From NCBI RefSeq assembly GCF_001649575.2, contig NC_051438.1, positions 9,760,800 to 9,824,799 of the forward strand: a DNA stretch of 64,000 nt. The letters run 5' to 3'. This DNA is from Kryptolebias marmoratus (lineage: Eukaryota > Chordata > Actinopteri > Cyprinodontiformes > Rivulidae). The notes beneath the pieces were generated by a model. It did not search any database, had not been told where the DNA came from, and saw only the letters and a list, made by a program, of their open reading frames with translations. The translations under genes were made by a program, and so were the position numbers. This document shows, in pieces, positions 1 to 10,026 of the stretch (position 1 is the first letter of the stretch; every line of letters begins with the position of its first letter).

Positions 1-984
1 AAGCAGTAGGACAAAACTGCTTCAGCCACACAGTCTAGAGAGAGAGAAAAAAATTAATCAAATAAAATTCACAATTTGTTACGCAACAAGTTAAAAGTCA
101 GAGCTAACCCAGCCACTTCATTGTTGTTATTACTGCGCCGGCTTTGTTCTCATTGCAGCGCAGAAGTCCCTTACATCACATTTTCTCCAAATGAGACCCT
201 CTCACTCAAACTATATTAAAGTATGAAAAAAACAAAAAGTTTCTTTCAAATTGCCAAATAAATAAATAAATAAATAAATGTGCATATGAACTCCATCACT
301 CATAGTTAAAGGCTGACAGAGAAAGCCTGCCGTCAGGACTGAAGATAATCAAGTTAGATGGATCGGATCTTTCCTAGCTGCCACCACCGCGTGCTCTGTC
401 TGCAGCTACTTTTGCAGCGTTTCATCACTGATATAACAACAGTAAAAAAAAAAAAACCTGAAGAGGAAAGAAATGTGAACGGTGAAACGGGGAGCAGGAG
501 GATCACTCGGAGCTGCTCAGATAAGTCGATCCCTTCCGTTGTTCTTGAACCCGTTCACATAGCGCCGAGCGCCTCCGAGTAATTTGGAGCCAAAGGCAGG
601 CGCAGCCAAATCGCCAGCGTGATACACTGAAATCCAAAATGGTTGTAAAATGAGCTTATCGAGAGCCCCCGGTGATATTTGTGGGTTTTAAAGCCCTCGG
701 ACTCCGGAACAACCCAACCGTCTCAGAACCTCTTGGTCGATACATTATTAATCTGCTTAAACTATTTTAATCCCTCACAGCGAATGTCCACAAGTGAGTT
801 TTATTGGGGGTTTGATTTGTGAAAAACTTCAGCCGCCGCGCCCATCTGATAACTCTGGAAAATCCCTTTCAGTTCGGATTTGCCCGTCCTAAACTTTGGC
901 ATTACGGTTAGAAAGCATTCATGGAGGAAGAAAGCCGAGGTCCGTTCTGGTATTCACCTTGTTGTTTTTTCCTGTAATCAATGT
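1..984. other. Unique non-coding stretch, no gene seen
   Basis: No recognisable coding exon or transposon. An open frame at 358-582 has no recognisable domain and crosses a poly-A run, so I treat it as chance. Positions 480-700 are richer in CpG than the surroundings, which could mark a regulatory segment, but nothing in the sequence proves this. Confidence 0.4.
256..279. repeat. (AAAT)n microsatellite
   Basis: Six tandem AAAT-type units in a row, seen directly. Confidence 0.9.
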
Positions 985-1780
985 CATTATGTGATTATCG
1001 CCTGCCACCAAAGGTGAAGCGGTGGTGATGTTCTTGACCGTGTCTCTGTGTGTATGCATGTCCAAATTTACAGATACTGAGCTAAATATTGGTCTGGCCT
1101 TAGCTTTGCATCATACTAAATACATACGTAAAGCAGCACACATTGGAGATACGTTTCATTAAAACTTTGGCAATAACTGTCAGCGTCAACTCTGTCTGTC
1201 TGTCTGTCTGTCTGTCAGCAAAATATCTCATCTAACACTGGACAGATCTTAATGAAACTCTCAGAAATTAATCATTCAATGTACATCTACAACTGATTAA
1301 CTTTTGGAGTCAATCTGATTTAAAGTGGCTGCAGCAGCTAGCAGACTCTGGTTAACACAAAAACAGATATAACTCAGTCAACTTTACAGATATTGAGCTC
1401 AAATTCGGTGTGATAGTAGCCAAGAGTCATGCCCAACACATATTCCAAGGTCTACAAATTGGACAGTATCTTTGCCTAAAACTTTGGCGTTAACTGTTAG
1501 AGTCAACACTGTCTGTCTGTTAGCAAAATATCTCATGAACCACTGGATGGATTTTAATGAAACTCTCAAAGCAGAATCACTGCATGTTCATGTACAGCTC
1601 ATTATTATTTGAAGTCAAGCCAATATAAGATGGCTGCCACAGCTAGCTAACATTAGCCAACACAAAAATGGCTGTAACTCAGTCACGTGTACATATACTG
1701 AGCTAAACTTTGTGTGGTAGTAGCTGATAGTTATCCCTATCAGATCTTGCAGTATCGGGCTCTGACTAAAACTCTGGCAT
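985..1780 (+). repeat. Modular ~310-base interspersed repeat, first block
   Basis: The block opens with a head module (CCTGCCACCAAAGGTGAAG, then a GTCTCTGTGTG run) and continues as tandem modules. The landmark ACAGATACTGAGCTAAA, or a close variant, recurs at 1070, 1386 and 1691, giving spacings of 316 and 305 bases. Each module also contains GTCTGTTAGCAAAATATCTC, an AATGAAACTCTCA stretch, an AGATGGCTGCCACAGCTAG-like stretch and TATAACTCAGTCA. The modules are clearly diverged from one another, so this is old. The head recurs near 46.46 kb with the same order of motifs. I recognise the type as a common fish interspersed repeat but cannot name its class; a Helitron or other non-autonomous DNA element with internal repeats is possible. 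Confidence 0.75.
1191..1217. repeat. (TCTG)n microsatellite inside the modular repeat
   Basis: The GTCTGTCTG segment of the module is expanded here to about six units, while the neighbouring module has two. This looks like slippage within a transposon-borne seed. Confidence 0.85.
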
Positions 1781-2399
1781 GACAGGCGATGGGCGTTCCT
1801 TCCAGGAATTCTCGGCCCTCAATTCCAAAGGTGTTTTTCAAAGCTGGCATCGTGGTTTCATCTCCGTTTTTGTTGTTTCAGAAGTGGTTCTGTTAAAGAA
1901 CCGGCCTGACAGCCACTGTCACGCGGAACCCGGTGAAAGACGCCGGGCGTCGCTCAGCAAACAGTTTGCGGCGGCTGCTGGCGCACGATAAGATTCTTCC
2001 CAAACATCATCATCTGAGGTTATCTGAGCTGGTCTTATCTAACAGATGCACGCTGAAGAAATCAACAGAAACCTCCCATTCTTAGTGGTGCATCGTTCTC
2101 CCAGCTACACAGTCTGCACAGATTTGGTGTTTTGTTCTGGCAAACGACATTTGTTCCTTTTTTTTAATTTTTTTTATTGACGTTCGGTGAAATCATTAAG
2201 AACAGTTCCAAAATTGTCACATAATATGCAAAGAGTCACACGGATACATACTGATGTGGAAACGGGCTCTCTATTCACCTGCACGGTTTCATGTTTAAAC
2301 TTCAATAAAAACGAGACAAAGCAGGTCATCTGTTTATCTTCATTAAAGTACAAGTTACTGGATTTATTTATTCATGTTTATGTGATGTCGATAATGCTT
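1781..2399. other. Sequence separating two modular-repeat blocks
   Basis: The third module breaks off near 1780 and modular sequence resumes near 2400. The intervening ~620 bases show no match to the modules and no gene. They could be an insertion or unrelated sequence between two independent copies. A frame at 1779-1991 begins in repeat sequence and is not credible. Confidence 0.4.
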
Positions 2400-2895
2400 T
2401 AGCCTGCACACTGAGTGTGTCTGGCTGTTAGCAAGGTGTTTCACAAACCACCTGTTGAATTTTAATGAAATTTGCAGACAGTAATCATTCGGTGCATGAC
2501 TATAGCCGATTAACTTTTGAAGTCAACCCAATTTTACAAACACCCTGCTAAAATTTGATATGGTGGTAGCCAAGACGTACTCACAACACATACTCTGAGT
2601 GCTTCTCATTGTGCGAGACCTTTGCTTCAAATTTTTACCAACAACTGCAGGAGTCAACCCAGCTCGTCCGTTAGCAAAATATCTCGTGAACCACTGGACG
2701 GATTTTATTGAAACTTTCAGAAAGCAACCGTTGCATGACCATGTACAAATGATTAAGTTTTGGAGTCAGTTTACTTAGAGATGGCTGCCACAGCTGACAG
2801 ACCTTGTCGAACACAAAAATGGGTATAACTCAGTCAAATTTACAGATATCAAGCTAAAATTCAGTGTGGTTGTAGCTGAGACTTTTTTTCTTCAA
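2400..2895 (+). repeat. Modular ~310-base repeat, second block
   Basis: Two further diverged modules. GGCTGTTAGCAAGGTGTTTC at 2424 and CCGTTAGCAAAATATCTCGT near 2668 mark the same phase, and an AGATGGCTGCCACAGCTGACA stretch follows in the second. The first module has lost the segment between the GATTAACTTTTGAAGTCAACC region and the GCTAAAATTTGATATGGTGG region, so the spacing is shorter than in the first block. Confidence 0.7.
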
Positions 2896-4204
2896 GCTTT
2901 GACCAAACCGGCTACATTTATTATTGTAAACTGTTTTTACACAAGATATTTTTATGCTTGTTTGTTGTTGTCAACGTTACTGCTGCATTTTAACATTTTG
3001 TTTGTCTAAACTGGTCAACATCAGCTGTTTGTAGCAGTTCGACAGTGGCACGAGACTGTACGTCCTCGCGACAAGTTGAGGTTATCAATAAATCTGCTTC
3101 GGATTGGAACTGAAAACACCTTCGTTCATCTTGGGGGGGGGGGACCGGAGCCATACGCCGCGTCGGAACCATCAGATTGATCCAAAGAGGCAGCATTGAT
3201 TCTGTAAGTGTGAGAGAGTACACTGCTGTTGATCTGGTGATGGAGCTCTAGTGTGAGAGGTGTTAAACACCCCTCCGTTAACACTTTCACACACACCCTG
3301 ACAGCGTAATAAAAGCCCACGGTCCTCTGCAGACACACACACACACACTCTGGTGAGCCTTCCCTCACTTTGATTTAACCTTGTTAAACTGTTTCAGAGC
3401 TATTTTTCTGAGTGAAGGCGGATTTTTTTACCTGACGTGATAGGTGAGTTAATTAAGACAGTGACATTATTAAAGCCAGGAGTGACTGCGGCGTGTTTTT
3501 ATTAATTCACCATCTGACCTTTTCCTCTGGATTCAAGCTTCAGTAACACCTGATACCTTACAATTACTCCATGATATTCTGAAAGCATTCGGCGGAGATA
3601 GGAGGGGGAAAAAGTCGAGCATTTGAAAATTCTTCGTGGTTAAAAAAAAAAAACCTCTCAAATAAAAGCTTTTCTGAGCTTCTGTTCTGGTAATGGAGCA
3701 CAGACTGTGCTTTTAATCTGGGAAATGATAAAGGTAATCTACGCACAAACGTTTTTTTTTTTTTTCCCCTTTTTCTTCTTTTTTTTTTTTTGCATGTGAT
3801 GCAAGTGGTCTGTAATAAAGTCGGCGGCGCAAGTTATAAAAGCGGCATTTTGTTTGAATATTACTTCTTAGAAAAGGTCGGAACTTTAAATAGGAAAAAA
3901 TCTGACATTTACATAAACACAAAAAAGTAATTTCCAAAACCAATTTCCCCACATGTACTGCTCAGCTTAAAGAGCTCACAGCCTTTAATATTAGGCCAAT
4001 GAAATTATTCACTGATTAAAAAAAAAAAAAAAAAGAGGCAAAACATCCCACAATACTTGGCCTGAAGCAATGAGATTTAAAGGGCAACGATGACAAACAG
4101 CCCCGTGACTTTTACTTTGGCCAAAGAGTCAGAAAATTACAGTTTGTTGTCAGATGCTGATCTCGTCTCGCTCCCTGTCAGTTTTTTATGAGAAATTTAA
4201 AATT
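2896..4204. other. Non-coding stretch with simple repeats
   Basis: No recognisable gene. It contains a short (CA)n at 3332-3348, a G-run at 3132-3141 and several long A or T homopolymers (3643-3654, 3750-3765, 3780-3792, 4018-4034). Open frames at 2990-3368 and 3564-3952 cross these low-complexity tracts and carry no recognisable domain. Confidence 0.4.
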
Positions 4205-4262
4205 TTTAAGTTATAAACGACCTCAGTTTGGAGAAACAGAGATTAATTTGGACCAGATTGTT
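4205..4262 (+). mobile_element. Palindromic MITE family, short arm fragment (copy A)
   Basis: The segment CCTCAGTTTGGAGAAACAGA followed by ATTAATTTGGACCAGATTG matches the middle of the left arm shared by the larger copies at 18.5, 49.6 and 61.2 kb. Only about 55 bases are recognisable, so this is the weakest of the clear copies. Confidence 0.4.
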
Positions 4263-4372
4263 ACATTTATGCTCCAAACATTTTGACTCTCCCTCATCTT
4301 AGTCCCACTATGCCTCCAAAATATTTATTCCCTCCTACGTTACGCTTTAAAGATACTTTTTATATTTTAAGG

Positions 4373-4595
4373 CAAGGGTCTCAAACTCTATTCTTCGTGG
4401 GCTGCTCTCCTGCCTGTTTTAGATGTTCCTGCTTTAAAACACCTGGTTTAAATGGATGACTTGTTGCCATGCTTCTGGAGAACTTGATGATTTGGTGAGG
4501 AGGTGATTAAACCATTTGAATCAGGTGTGTTGGAGCAGAAAAACCTAAAACACCCAGGACAACAGAGCCTCGAGGCCTGGAGTTTGACATCCGTG
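4373..4595. mobile_element. hAT-type MITE with 8-base target duplication
   Basis: The element is roughly palindromic. The left end CAAGGGTCTCAAACTC and the reverse complement of the right end (CACGGATGTCAAACTC) are near-identical terminal inverted repeats. It is flanked on both sides by a perfect direct repeat TTTTAAGG (4365-4372 and 4596-4603), the 8-base target duplication expected of hAT transposition. Internal halves (ATCAGGTGTGTTGGAGCAG and its diverged partner) also pair. At ~223 bases it has no coding capacity and would have been mobilised by a transposase supplied in trans. A truncated relative lies at 57.4 kb. Confidence 0.85.
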
Positions 4596-4603
4596 TTTTA
4601 AGG

Positions 4604-6390
4604 AAAAGACATTGGTGACACTCCGAATGAGTTAAAAACCACAAAGAAATTTTTTAAAATATACCCCTTTCAGAAACAAAAAGTTACTTTTGAGCAGAGT
4701 ATTTCCTGCTTGGTTGGGATTTTAAATGAATATTGTTTAAAACAACATGAAAAACTGCAGAAAAGTGCTGTAAATTGCTGACTTTGGCTTGAAATAATTA
4801 CAGTTTTTGCGAGTACATGCTAAGCAAAATTAGCCTTTAAATGCTACAGAGTAGTTCCCTTGTCGGTGATGTGACTGGTTATTACTTTCAAGTGTTCTGC
4901 TTCATTTTTTTTTTTACTGATTATCTTTGTTCATCGGGAGTTCAGTAGAGCGTGCTGGAGGCCAAACTACGAACTTGCTCAGCCAGAACTAAGACAAAAA
5001 AAAAAAAAAAGGAAACTCAATTAAAGTTGCTTCTATGCTTCTGAGTTTATATATTTCCGCGATGAGCAAGTACATTCGAATCAAATATGATGTTTGTTTT
5101 TGTTTTTTCTTTCTCCAACAAGAATAAAAGTTTGAAATAAACAGCTGCAGCACAAACTCTGAGATGGTATTCTCAGCAGGATGGAAAGCACATCTCAAAA
5201 TGAGCTTGTAATTCTCAGCAGTCGGTTATAGCGGAGATTATTTCGTTGTGTGATAAGCTGATCTGTAAAAACCAGGTTCAGAATGAGTGTTAGGCTGCAG
5301 GTTAGAACCACACTCTCAACGGGGTGATCGGTTAGTGGCTCGGTTGAGAATAATAAAAAAAAGAAAAGCTAAAAATTCTGTTTCGAGTCAGGCTCGTTGG
5401 GAATCAGTGACAGCTTTCGTTTTTTTTCTTAATGCTCCTAATGAAAGAAGAGGCTCTAAAGAAGAGGAAGAGCAGTGAAGACACAGAAAATCAAACACCA
5501 GGTGAGCCTGGAAAGCAGGGTTTGTTCCCGATATGACAGGAAGTGTAACGATTGACACCATATCCTGTTAAAAAAAATTCTTCCCCTTAATAAATTAATT
5601 AATCAATTAGCTAATTAGTGAAAAAAAAAAAAAACTAAACTAAAATTCCGACACTGCTTCGGATATTTTTAAAGTATGACTCTCTCTGCTGCGTTTGCAC
5701 CTTTTGTTCACATGTAAATGGAATTTTTAGGTGAGAAAAAAAAGGGAAATTAAAAAAAAAATTGCTTTTCAAGGTGATGATTTTTAAAAGCTGTTTTTTT
5801 TGGCACATCCATGTAGGTTCACCACACAAAGCTTCAGAGAAACCATGACAGCAGCCTCCTTTCTACGTGCCCACTGTCCCTGAAATCAAAATGGAGCTGC
5901 TTTTGCTGCTGTTTTTTTTTTTTTTTGTCAAGCTGGCTTTATTCCAATTTCGTCATTGTCAAACTTTCATTGTGTGATAAAAAGGACAGAACTTCACAGA
6001 AAATTGTAAATGGTGTCAAAAAAAGAAAAATTTACAATTGTTTTAGGAGAATATTTCGCCATGCTCGGAACTTTTTTTCTTGGCCATTGCAGCACTTTCC
6101 TTAAAATTGTCTGAACACAGGTGTTCTGTAAACACAGAAGCAAAACCTTCATTTATAAAAACCCAAAATCAATCAGTGTAGACGGAGCGAAAGAAATGGG
6201 AGGTAAATCCTGCAGTTTGGGAAAGATGTGGTCAAAACCAGCTGCAGCAACAGAGACGCTTTTAAAAATCCAGAGAATAGTGAGCGTTGTTGTGACGGCC
6301 GGTAAAACTCACAAACGTTATTACAAACGTTTTATCTCGCCGGACGCCATTATAGAGCTGCTTCAGTGTTCTCTTCCTCTACGGTCCTAA
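4604..6390. other. Non-coding stretch, no gene seen
   Basis: AT-rich sequence with A/T homopolymers at 4996-5010, 5620-5634 and 5911-5926. Short open frames at 4989-5198, 5287-5478, 5635-5829 and 6121-6390 have no recognisable domain, and I do not call them genes. Confidence 0.4.
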
Positions 6391-6449
6391 CGCACGCTCC
6401 TCTGCCCCACGCCGTTGGAATGTGACGGCGTGGGGCAGAGGAGCGTGCG
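6391..6449. repeat. Perfect 25-base inverted repeat with 9-base loop
   Basis: Arm 6391-6415 (begins CGCACGCTCCTCTGCC) is the exact reverse complement of 6425-6449. The loop is TGGAATGTG. The arms are much more GC-rich than the flanks. Neither flank extends the pairing. The stem is too short for a normal microRNA precursor; see the findings. Confidence 0.95.
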
Positions 6450-6824
6450 AACTAACCTGGAGGTTTGAAATGAACGAAAGATTGAGAGGCTTGGGAACAA
6501 AAACAAACTTTTGCTTTCTTATTGAATGTACTACAGTATATGTACACAGCAGTACTTGTTCTGGCATATTCAGCTCTGAAAAAGTCTTTCCTTAAATGTA
6601 CTGAGCTGAGTCCAAGTGGTTACTTAAGGTAGTATCTTACTGAGCTGTGACTGTTCAAAACTGGTAGGTGACTCAAACATGTAGGAAATTAGGCAAATTT
6701 TTAGTTGCAGTTTCACTAAAATAAGTGTTTGGAACCGAGCGACCAGCAAGCCGTGCTTTGAGTGGACAATTTTTGAAAATTACGCCCTATTTTTGTGTGC
6801 ACAGCTTGCAAAACAGAACTCTAA

Positions 6825-7095
6825 GTCTGTCCATCCATCCATTCATTTTCTTTACCTGCTTTTCTCCTTTCAGAGTCACTGGGGAGCTGCTGCCTATCTC
6901 CAATGGCCGTTGTGCGAGAGGCGGGGGACACCCTGGACAGGTCGCAGTTCCATCACAGGGACATATAGAGACAAACAACCATTCACACTCTCACTCACAA
7001 CTAGGGACAATTTTAGAGTTACCAATGAACCCAACATGCATGTGTTTGATCTGTGGGAGGAAACCGGAGAAAACCCACGTGAGCGCAGAGAGAAC
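6825..7095 (+). mobile_element. LINE 3'-tail type repeat (fish-wide family)
   Basis: Starts with TCCATCCATCCATTCATTTT and contains in order GGCGGGGGACACCCTGGACA, a CACTCTCACTCAC stretch, ATGCATGTGTTTGATCTGTG and GGAGGAAACCGGAGAAAACC. I recognise this order as a very abundant fish repeat usually attached to non-LTR retrotransposon 3' ends; the exact clade is not certain. Frames at 6725-7249 and 6793-7152 are simply this repeat translated. Relatives or fragments lie at 28.6, 34.3, 39.6 and 50.5 kb. Confidence 0.7.
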
Positions 7096-7264
7096 AGGCA
7101 GATTTCTGTGGCTGCAACGCCGATTAGAGAGGAGCAAGAAAGGACGACTTGAGAGGGAAGAGAGGAGACAAACGCATAGCCATCAGTGCTGCATATCAAC
7201 ACTGCTCAGATTTGTGATGGCTCTCTGTGACACACTTTCAGAAACGTAGAAACTTTAGGGAGAC

Positions 7265-7566
7265 ATGGTGACAGTAAGCAAAAGAAGCCAACTCACGGAT
7301 GCAAAACTGCCACAAAGGGTGTTTGGAGGATTTGGAGCTAAAGTGCAGACACACAAGGAGCAATTAAGTAAAACTAATTTATTTAAAGAAAAAAGACAAC
7401 TAAACAAAGGGCTGACATGGCAGCAGAGACTAACTAACAGAACCTCACGACTGGGAACACAGGGAGGAAGACACGAGAGAACCAGACTGAACATGACCGC
7501 AAACATGAAGTAGATGACCAGGTTTTAAAGGCAGAGGCTGATTGGTGTGACAAAGTGGTTCAGTTT
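7265..7566 (-). mobile_element. LTR-like repeat, minus strand, part 1
   Basis: Read on the minus strand, it has a TATA-like CTGCCTTTAAAACCTGG, then an AAATAAATTAG poly-A-signal-like stretch, then GTGTGTCTGCACTTTAGCTC. The same order (TATA-like box, AATAAA, TGCATCTGGGTCC) is seen in the plus-strand repeat at 26.7-27.1 kb. I infer an LTR-type retroelement terminal region. The rest of it resumes at 8290 beyond an insertion. Confidence 0.5.
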
Positions 7567-8289
7567 GTGTTTACCACTTGACGCTTATTTTTATTTCTGA
7601 TTCACTTTCTCTAGTTGGTTATAATGCTTCGATTTAAACATTACTTTGCAATTTTGCTTCACTTACTATCCCGGGTTTGTTTGTGTTAGCATTATGTTGC
7701 AGTTTCCATCTATTTATATGTTTAGGTTAAAGCTAATACTTCTGGACCATTGTTTGAATTTGTTTCAAGGTATATTTATGGTATTTGTTTTCCCTTTTAC
7801 TCACCATTGTTTGTCCCTTGTAGATCTGCAGCAGGGCAGGAGTNNNNNNNNNNNNNNNNNNNNNNNNGCCCAGTATTTCCTGCTTTAATGGCTGGATGAT
7901 GTCATTGATTACCTGGCTGGGTTCTACCAATTAGAGGGTTTTCTTTTGAGTATTGCTTTGTTTTTCTTTAAAGTAACTTTCTGAGTTATCTTGTATTACA
8001 TGGTTTATTTTGCAGACCACTTCATTATGTTGATGAGTTTTTCAAATAGATTAATAATTTTATTCTTGTTTGTCTGTATAGATGTTTGTTGTTTGACCTG
8101 TTTCATTGTGGTTTAGTCCACTAAAGTACAGGTGTGTTGCCAATTGGCTATAAAAACAGTGTCTTTGGAAGCTGGAGAGAGAAGTCTGTCAAATGAACAA
8201 ATAAAAGGCATCACAAGAAACTAAAACGGATGGCTGATGCTGATTTTTCTGTTCACCTTCTGACCCTTTTGCCTACTCTACCTTTACAA
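7567..8289 (+). mobile_element. Putative LTR-like insert within another LTR-like repeat
   Basis: This segment separates two parts of a minus-strand repeat that join well when it is removed. It has its own LTR-like signals on the plus strand: CAATTGGCTATAAAAACAG (8138-8156) and AACAAATAAAAGGC (8198-8211), and it ends near ACCTTTACAATTGG. No internal coding region is visible, so a solo LTR is plausible. Exact ends and target duplication could not be fixed. An assembly gap lies inside it. Confidence 0.4.
7844..7867. other. Assembly gap (24 N)
   Basis: Twenty-four undetermined bases, the only gap in the window. It lies inside repetitive sequence, which fits an assembly break caused by repeats. 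Frames translated across it are meaningless. Confidence 0.99.
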
Positions 8290-8600
8290 TTGGTAAGTGG
8301 ACACAGGTGAACTGATTAGCAACAAGGAACAGGTGTGGGTGGTTGAGAAAGGCTGACATGGAAGCTACTGAGGGACAGTGAGTGGCACAAGGAACAGTAG
8401 GAAAGGAAAAGGTCAAAACACAAATGACAAGCCTCGAAATAAAGCTATAGAAACACACAAGAAAATAAAACCCAATACACAAGAACCTAATAGAAAACTA
8501 AACACAAGGCAAACCAAGAAAAAGGCAGAAATACAGAAACCAGAAACCTAACTCTAAAAAGAACTCAACTACAAAAAACATTTTCAATCCAGAGGAAGTA
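8290..8600 (-). mobile_element. LTR-like repeat, minus strand, part 2
   Basis: On the minus strand it contains CACACCTGTTCCTTGTTGC, then TAATCAGTTCACCTG. This parallels CACCTGTTCCCCATTACCTG in the plus-strand repeat at 26.7-27.1 kb, which sits at the equivalent distance before the TATA-like box. It therefore reads as the upstream part of the element whose downstream part is at 7265-7566. Confidence 0.5.
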
Positions 8601-9500
8601 GTAACATCTTGGTAAATTTACAGATTTGTTACAGATAAACAGACAGAGAAAGCTTCACACAAAAGGAACTGTAGCAAATTCAACATCCTGGTGTCAAAGT
8701 TTTAGATAAAACTGATCCTAGCCACATCCCATTGTGATAAAAAGTTGTAAATATGGGGATAGATAGGAGATAAGTCAGCTTCCTGGAAAAAAAGAATAGT
8801 AGTAAAAATTGTTTAGATGAGGCAATAGAAGTGGCAGAAATGAGGCTGGAAAGTTATTTGCTCAGGTGAAGTTTAGACTGAAGGCAAAGAGGCGTAATGG
8901 TGTATTTTATGGAAATCCTAACCAACTGAAACTCACAAACCAAAGACTGAAGGCAGCACCAAAGGGGCAGATCCTCGCTTCTGATAGTTATTTTGCCCCT
9001 GAATGATAAGAAAACACGGTCAGCGATAGAGGAAGAAGAAGCCTGAAACTAGATGCCAGAACAGTAACAGAATATTGTCAAAGTTGGTGAAAGAAGAGAA
9101 TAAAATTGACATTGAAGTTCCAGGAATGTGAACAGAACATGACAGGATAGAAAGGAAAAGAAAAAAACCCCCACCAGCATTCCAGTGCCAGAAATGTGAG
9201 CAGAAAATTGTTTAAATGAAGTATGGAATGAGCACTGACTGCATTGAAAAGGCGATTAAGTAAAAAGAGTGACTGAAACTGGGTGCCATGAAAAGCACCG
9301 GGATATTGTCAGAATAGGTAAGGGAGTAGAATAACTCTATATAATGTCTGAAATAAAGGCAAGAAAAATGTTAAAATGGCAGAACAGAAAGGCAAAATTG
9401 AGTCTCAGCTACAAAAACTTGAGCAGGAAAAAAAATGAAAAGCCACAATACTCAAAATAAAAAGCAAACCAAAAAAAGGAAAAAGGCAGTCATGAAGTGA
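8601..9500. repeat. Purine-rich tract with diverged ~230-base tandem repeat
   Basis: The plus strand is strongly A/G-biased for almost a kilobase. CTGAAACTAGATGCC near 9043 recurs as CTGAAACTGGGTGCC near 9273, and ATATTGTCA follows both, giving a period of about 230 bases. A shorter theme (CAGGAATGTGAACAGAA near 9121, CAGAAATGTGAGCAGAA near 9188) also recurs. No open frame. It may be internal sequence of a retroelement adjoining the LTR-like repeat, but I could not recognise coding sequence. Confidence 0.5.
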
Positions 9501-9917
9501 TGTTACAGGCTCAACTTTTATGGACACAGTAACCCAGGAGGTTGATTTGTAACTATTACGTGGGTATACAAAGCTTCTCTTCTGAAAGAAAGTGACAAAG
9601 CATTCCTCAGTTACTATTTTCCCTGAAAATCTGCAGTGGATTCAGGGATGTTCACACTGACCGTAAATATAATCAGCATCAGAACAAAGATGATGACATG
9701 CAGGTAGAATAAAAGGTCCTTTACCCTCTCAGAGGCAGCCACGGACCCGGTTCGATTAACTGTGGATTCTTGTTTTCTTAAGGTATTGTGATGCTTTTTT
9801 CCTTCTTTGGCCACATAGGTTGTCATACTTTGAGTTTCTTTTTATGTGGGTCAAAATGTGAAGAGATGAAACATATGCTGTTAAAAGTTTAACCTTGCCG
9901 TGTACATGGAACATTTT

Positions 9918-9958
9918 TGATGTGTTCCCATTACGTACTGCCTAATGGGAACACATCA
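9918..9958. repeat. Perfect 16-base inverted repeat with 9-base loop
   Basis: TGATGTGTTCCCATTA (9918-9933) is exactly complementary to 9943-9958; the loop is CGTACTGCC. It sits about 70 bases from the Harbinger transposase relic, so it may belong to that element. Confidence 0.9.
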
Positions 9959-10026
9959 TGGGTTGAAGGGTGGGAAAGTTACAGCGTACAGTAGGCGCGA
10001 TGTATGCTAAGCTGCAGTTGTTGTTT

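Noticed and set aside
358..582. 74-codon frame as a possible first exon near CpG-richer sequence
   Set aside because: Crosses a poly-A run that encodes a Lys stretch; no domain and no clear splice donor evidence.
6391..6449. microRNA precursor
   Set aside because: The hairpin spans only 59 bases with a 25-base stem, shorter than a typical precursor, and the arms match no microRNA I know.
6725..7249. Open frame of 174 codons
   Set aside because: It is the translation of a well-known LINE-tail type repeat; the overlapping frames in other phases come from the same repeat.
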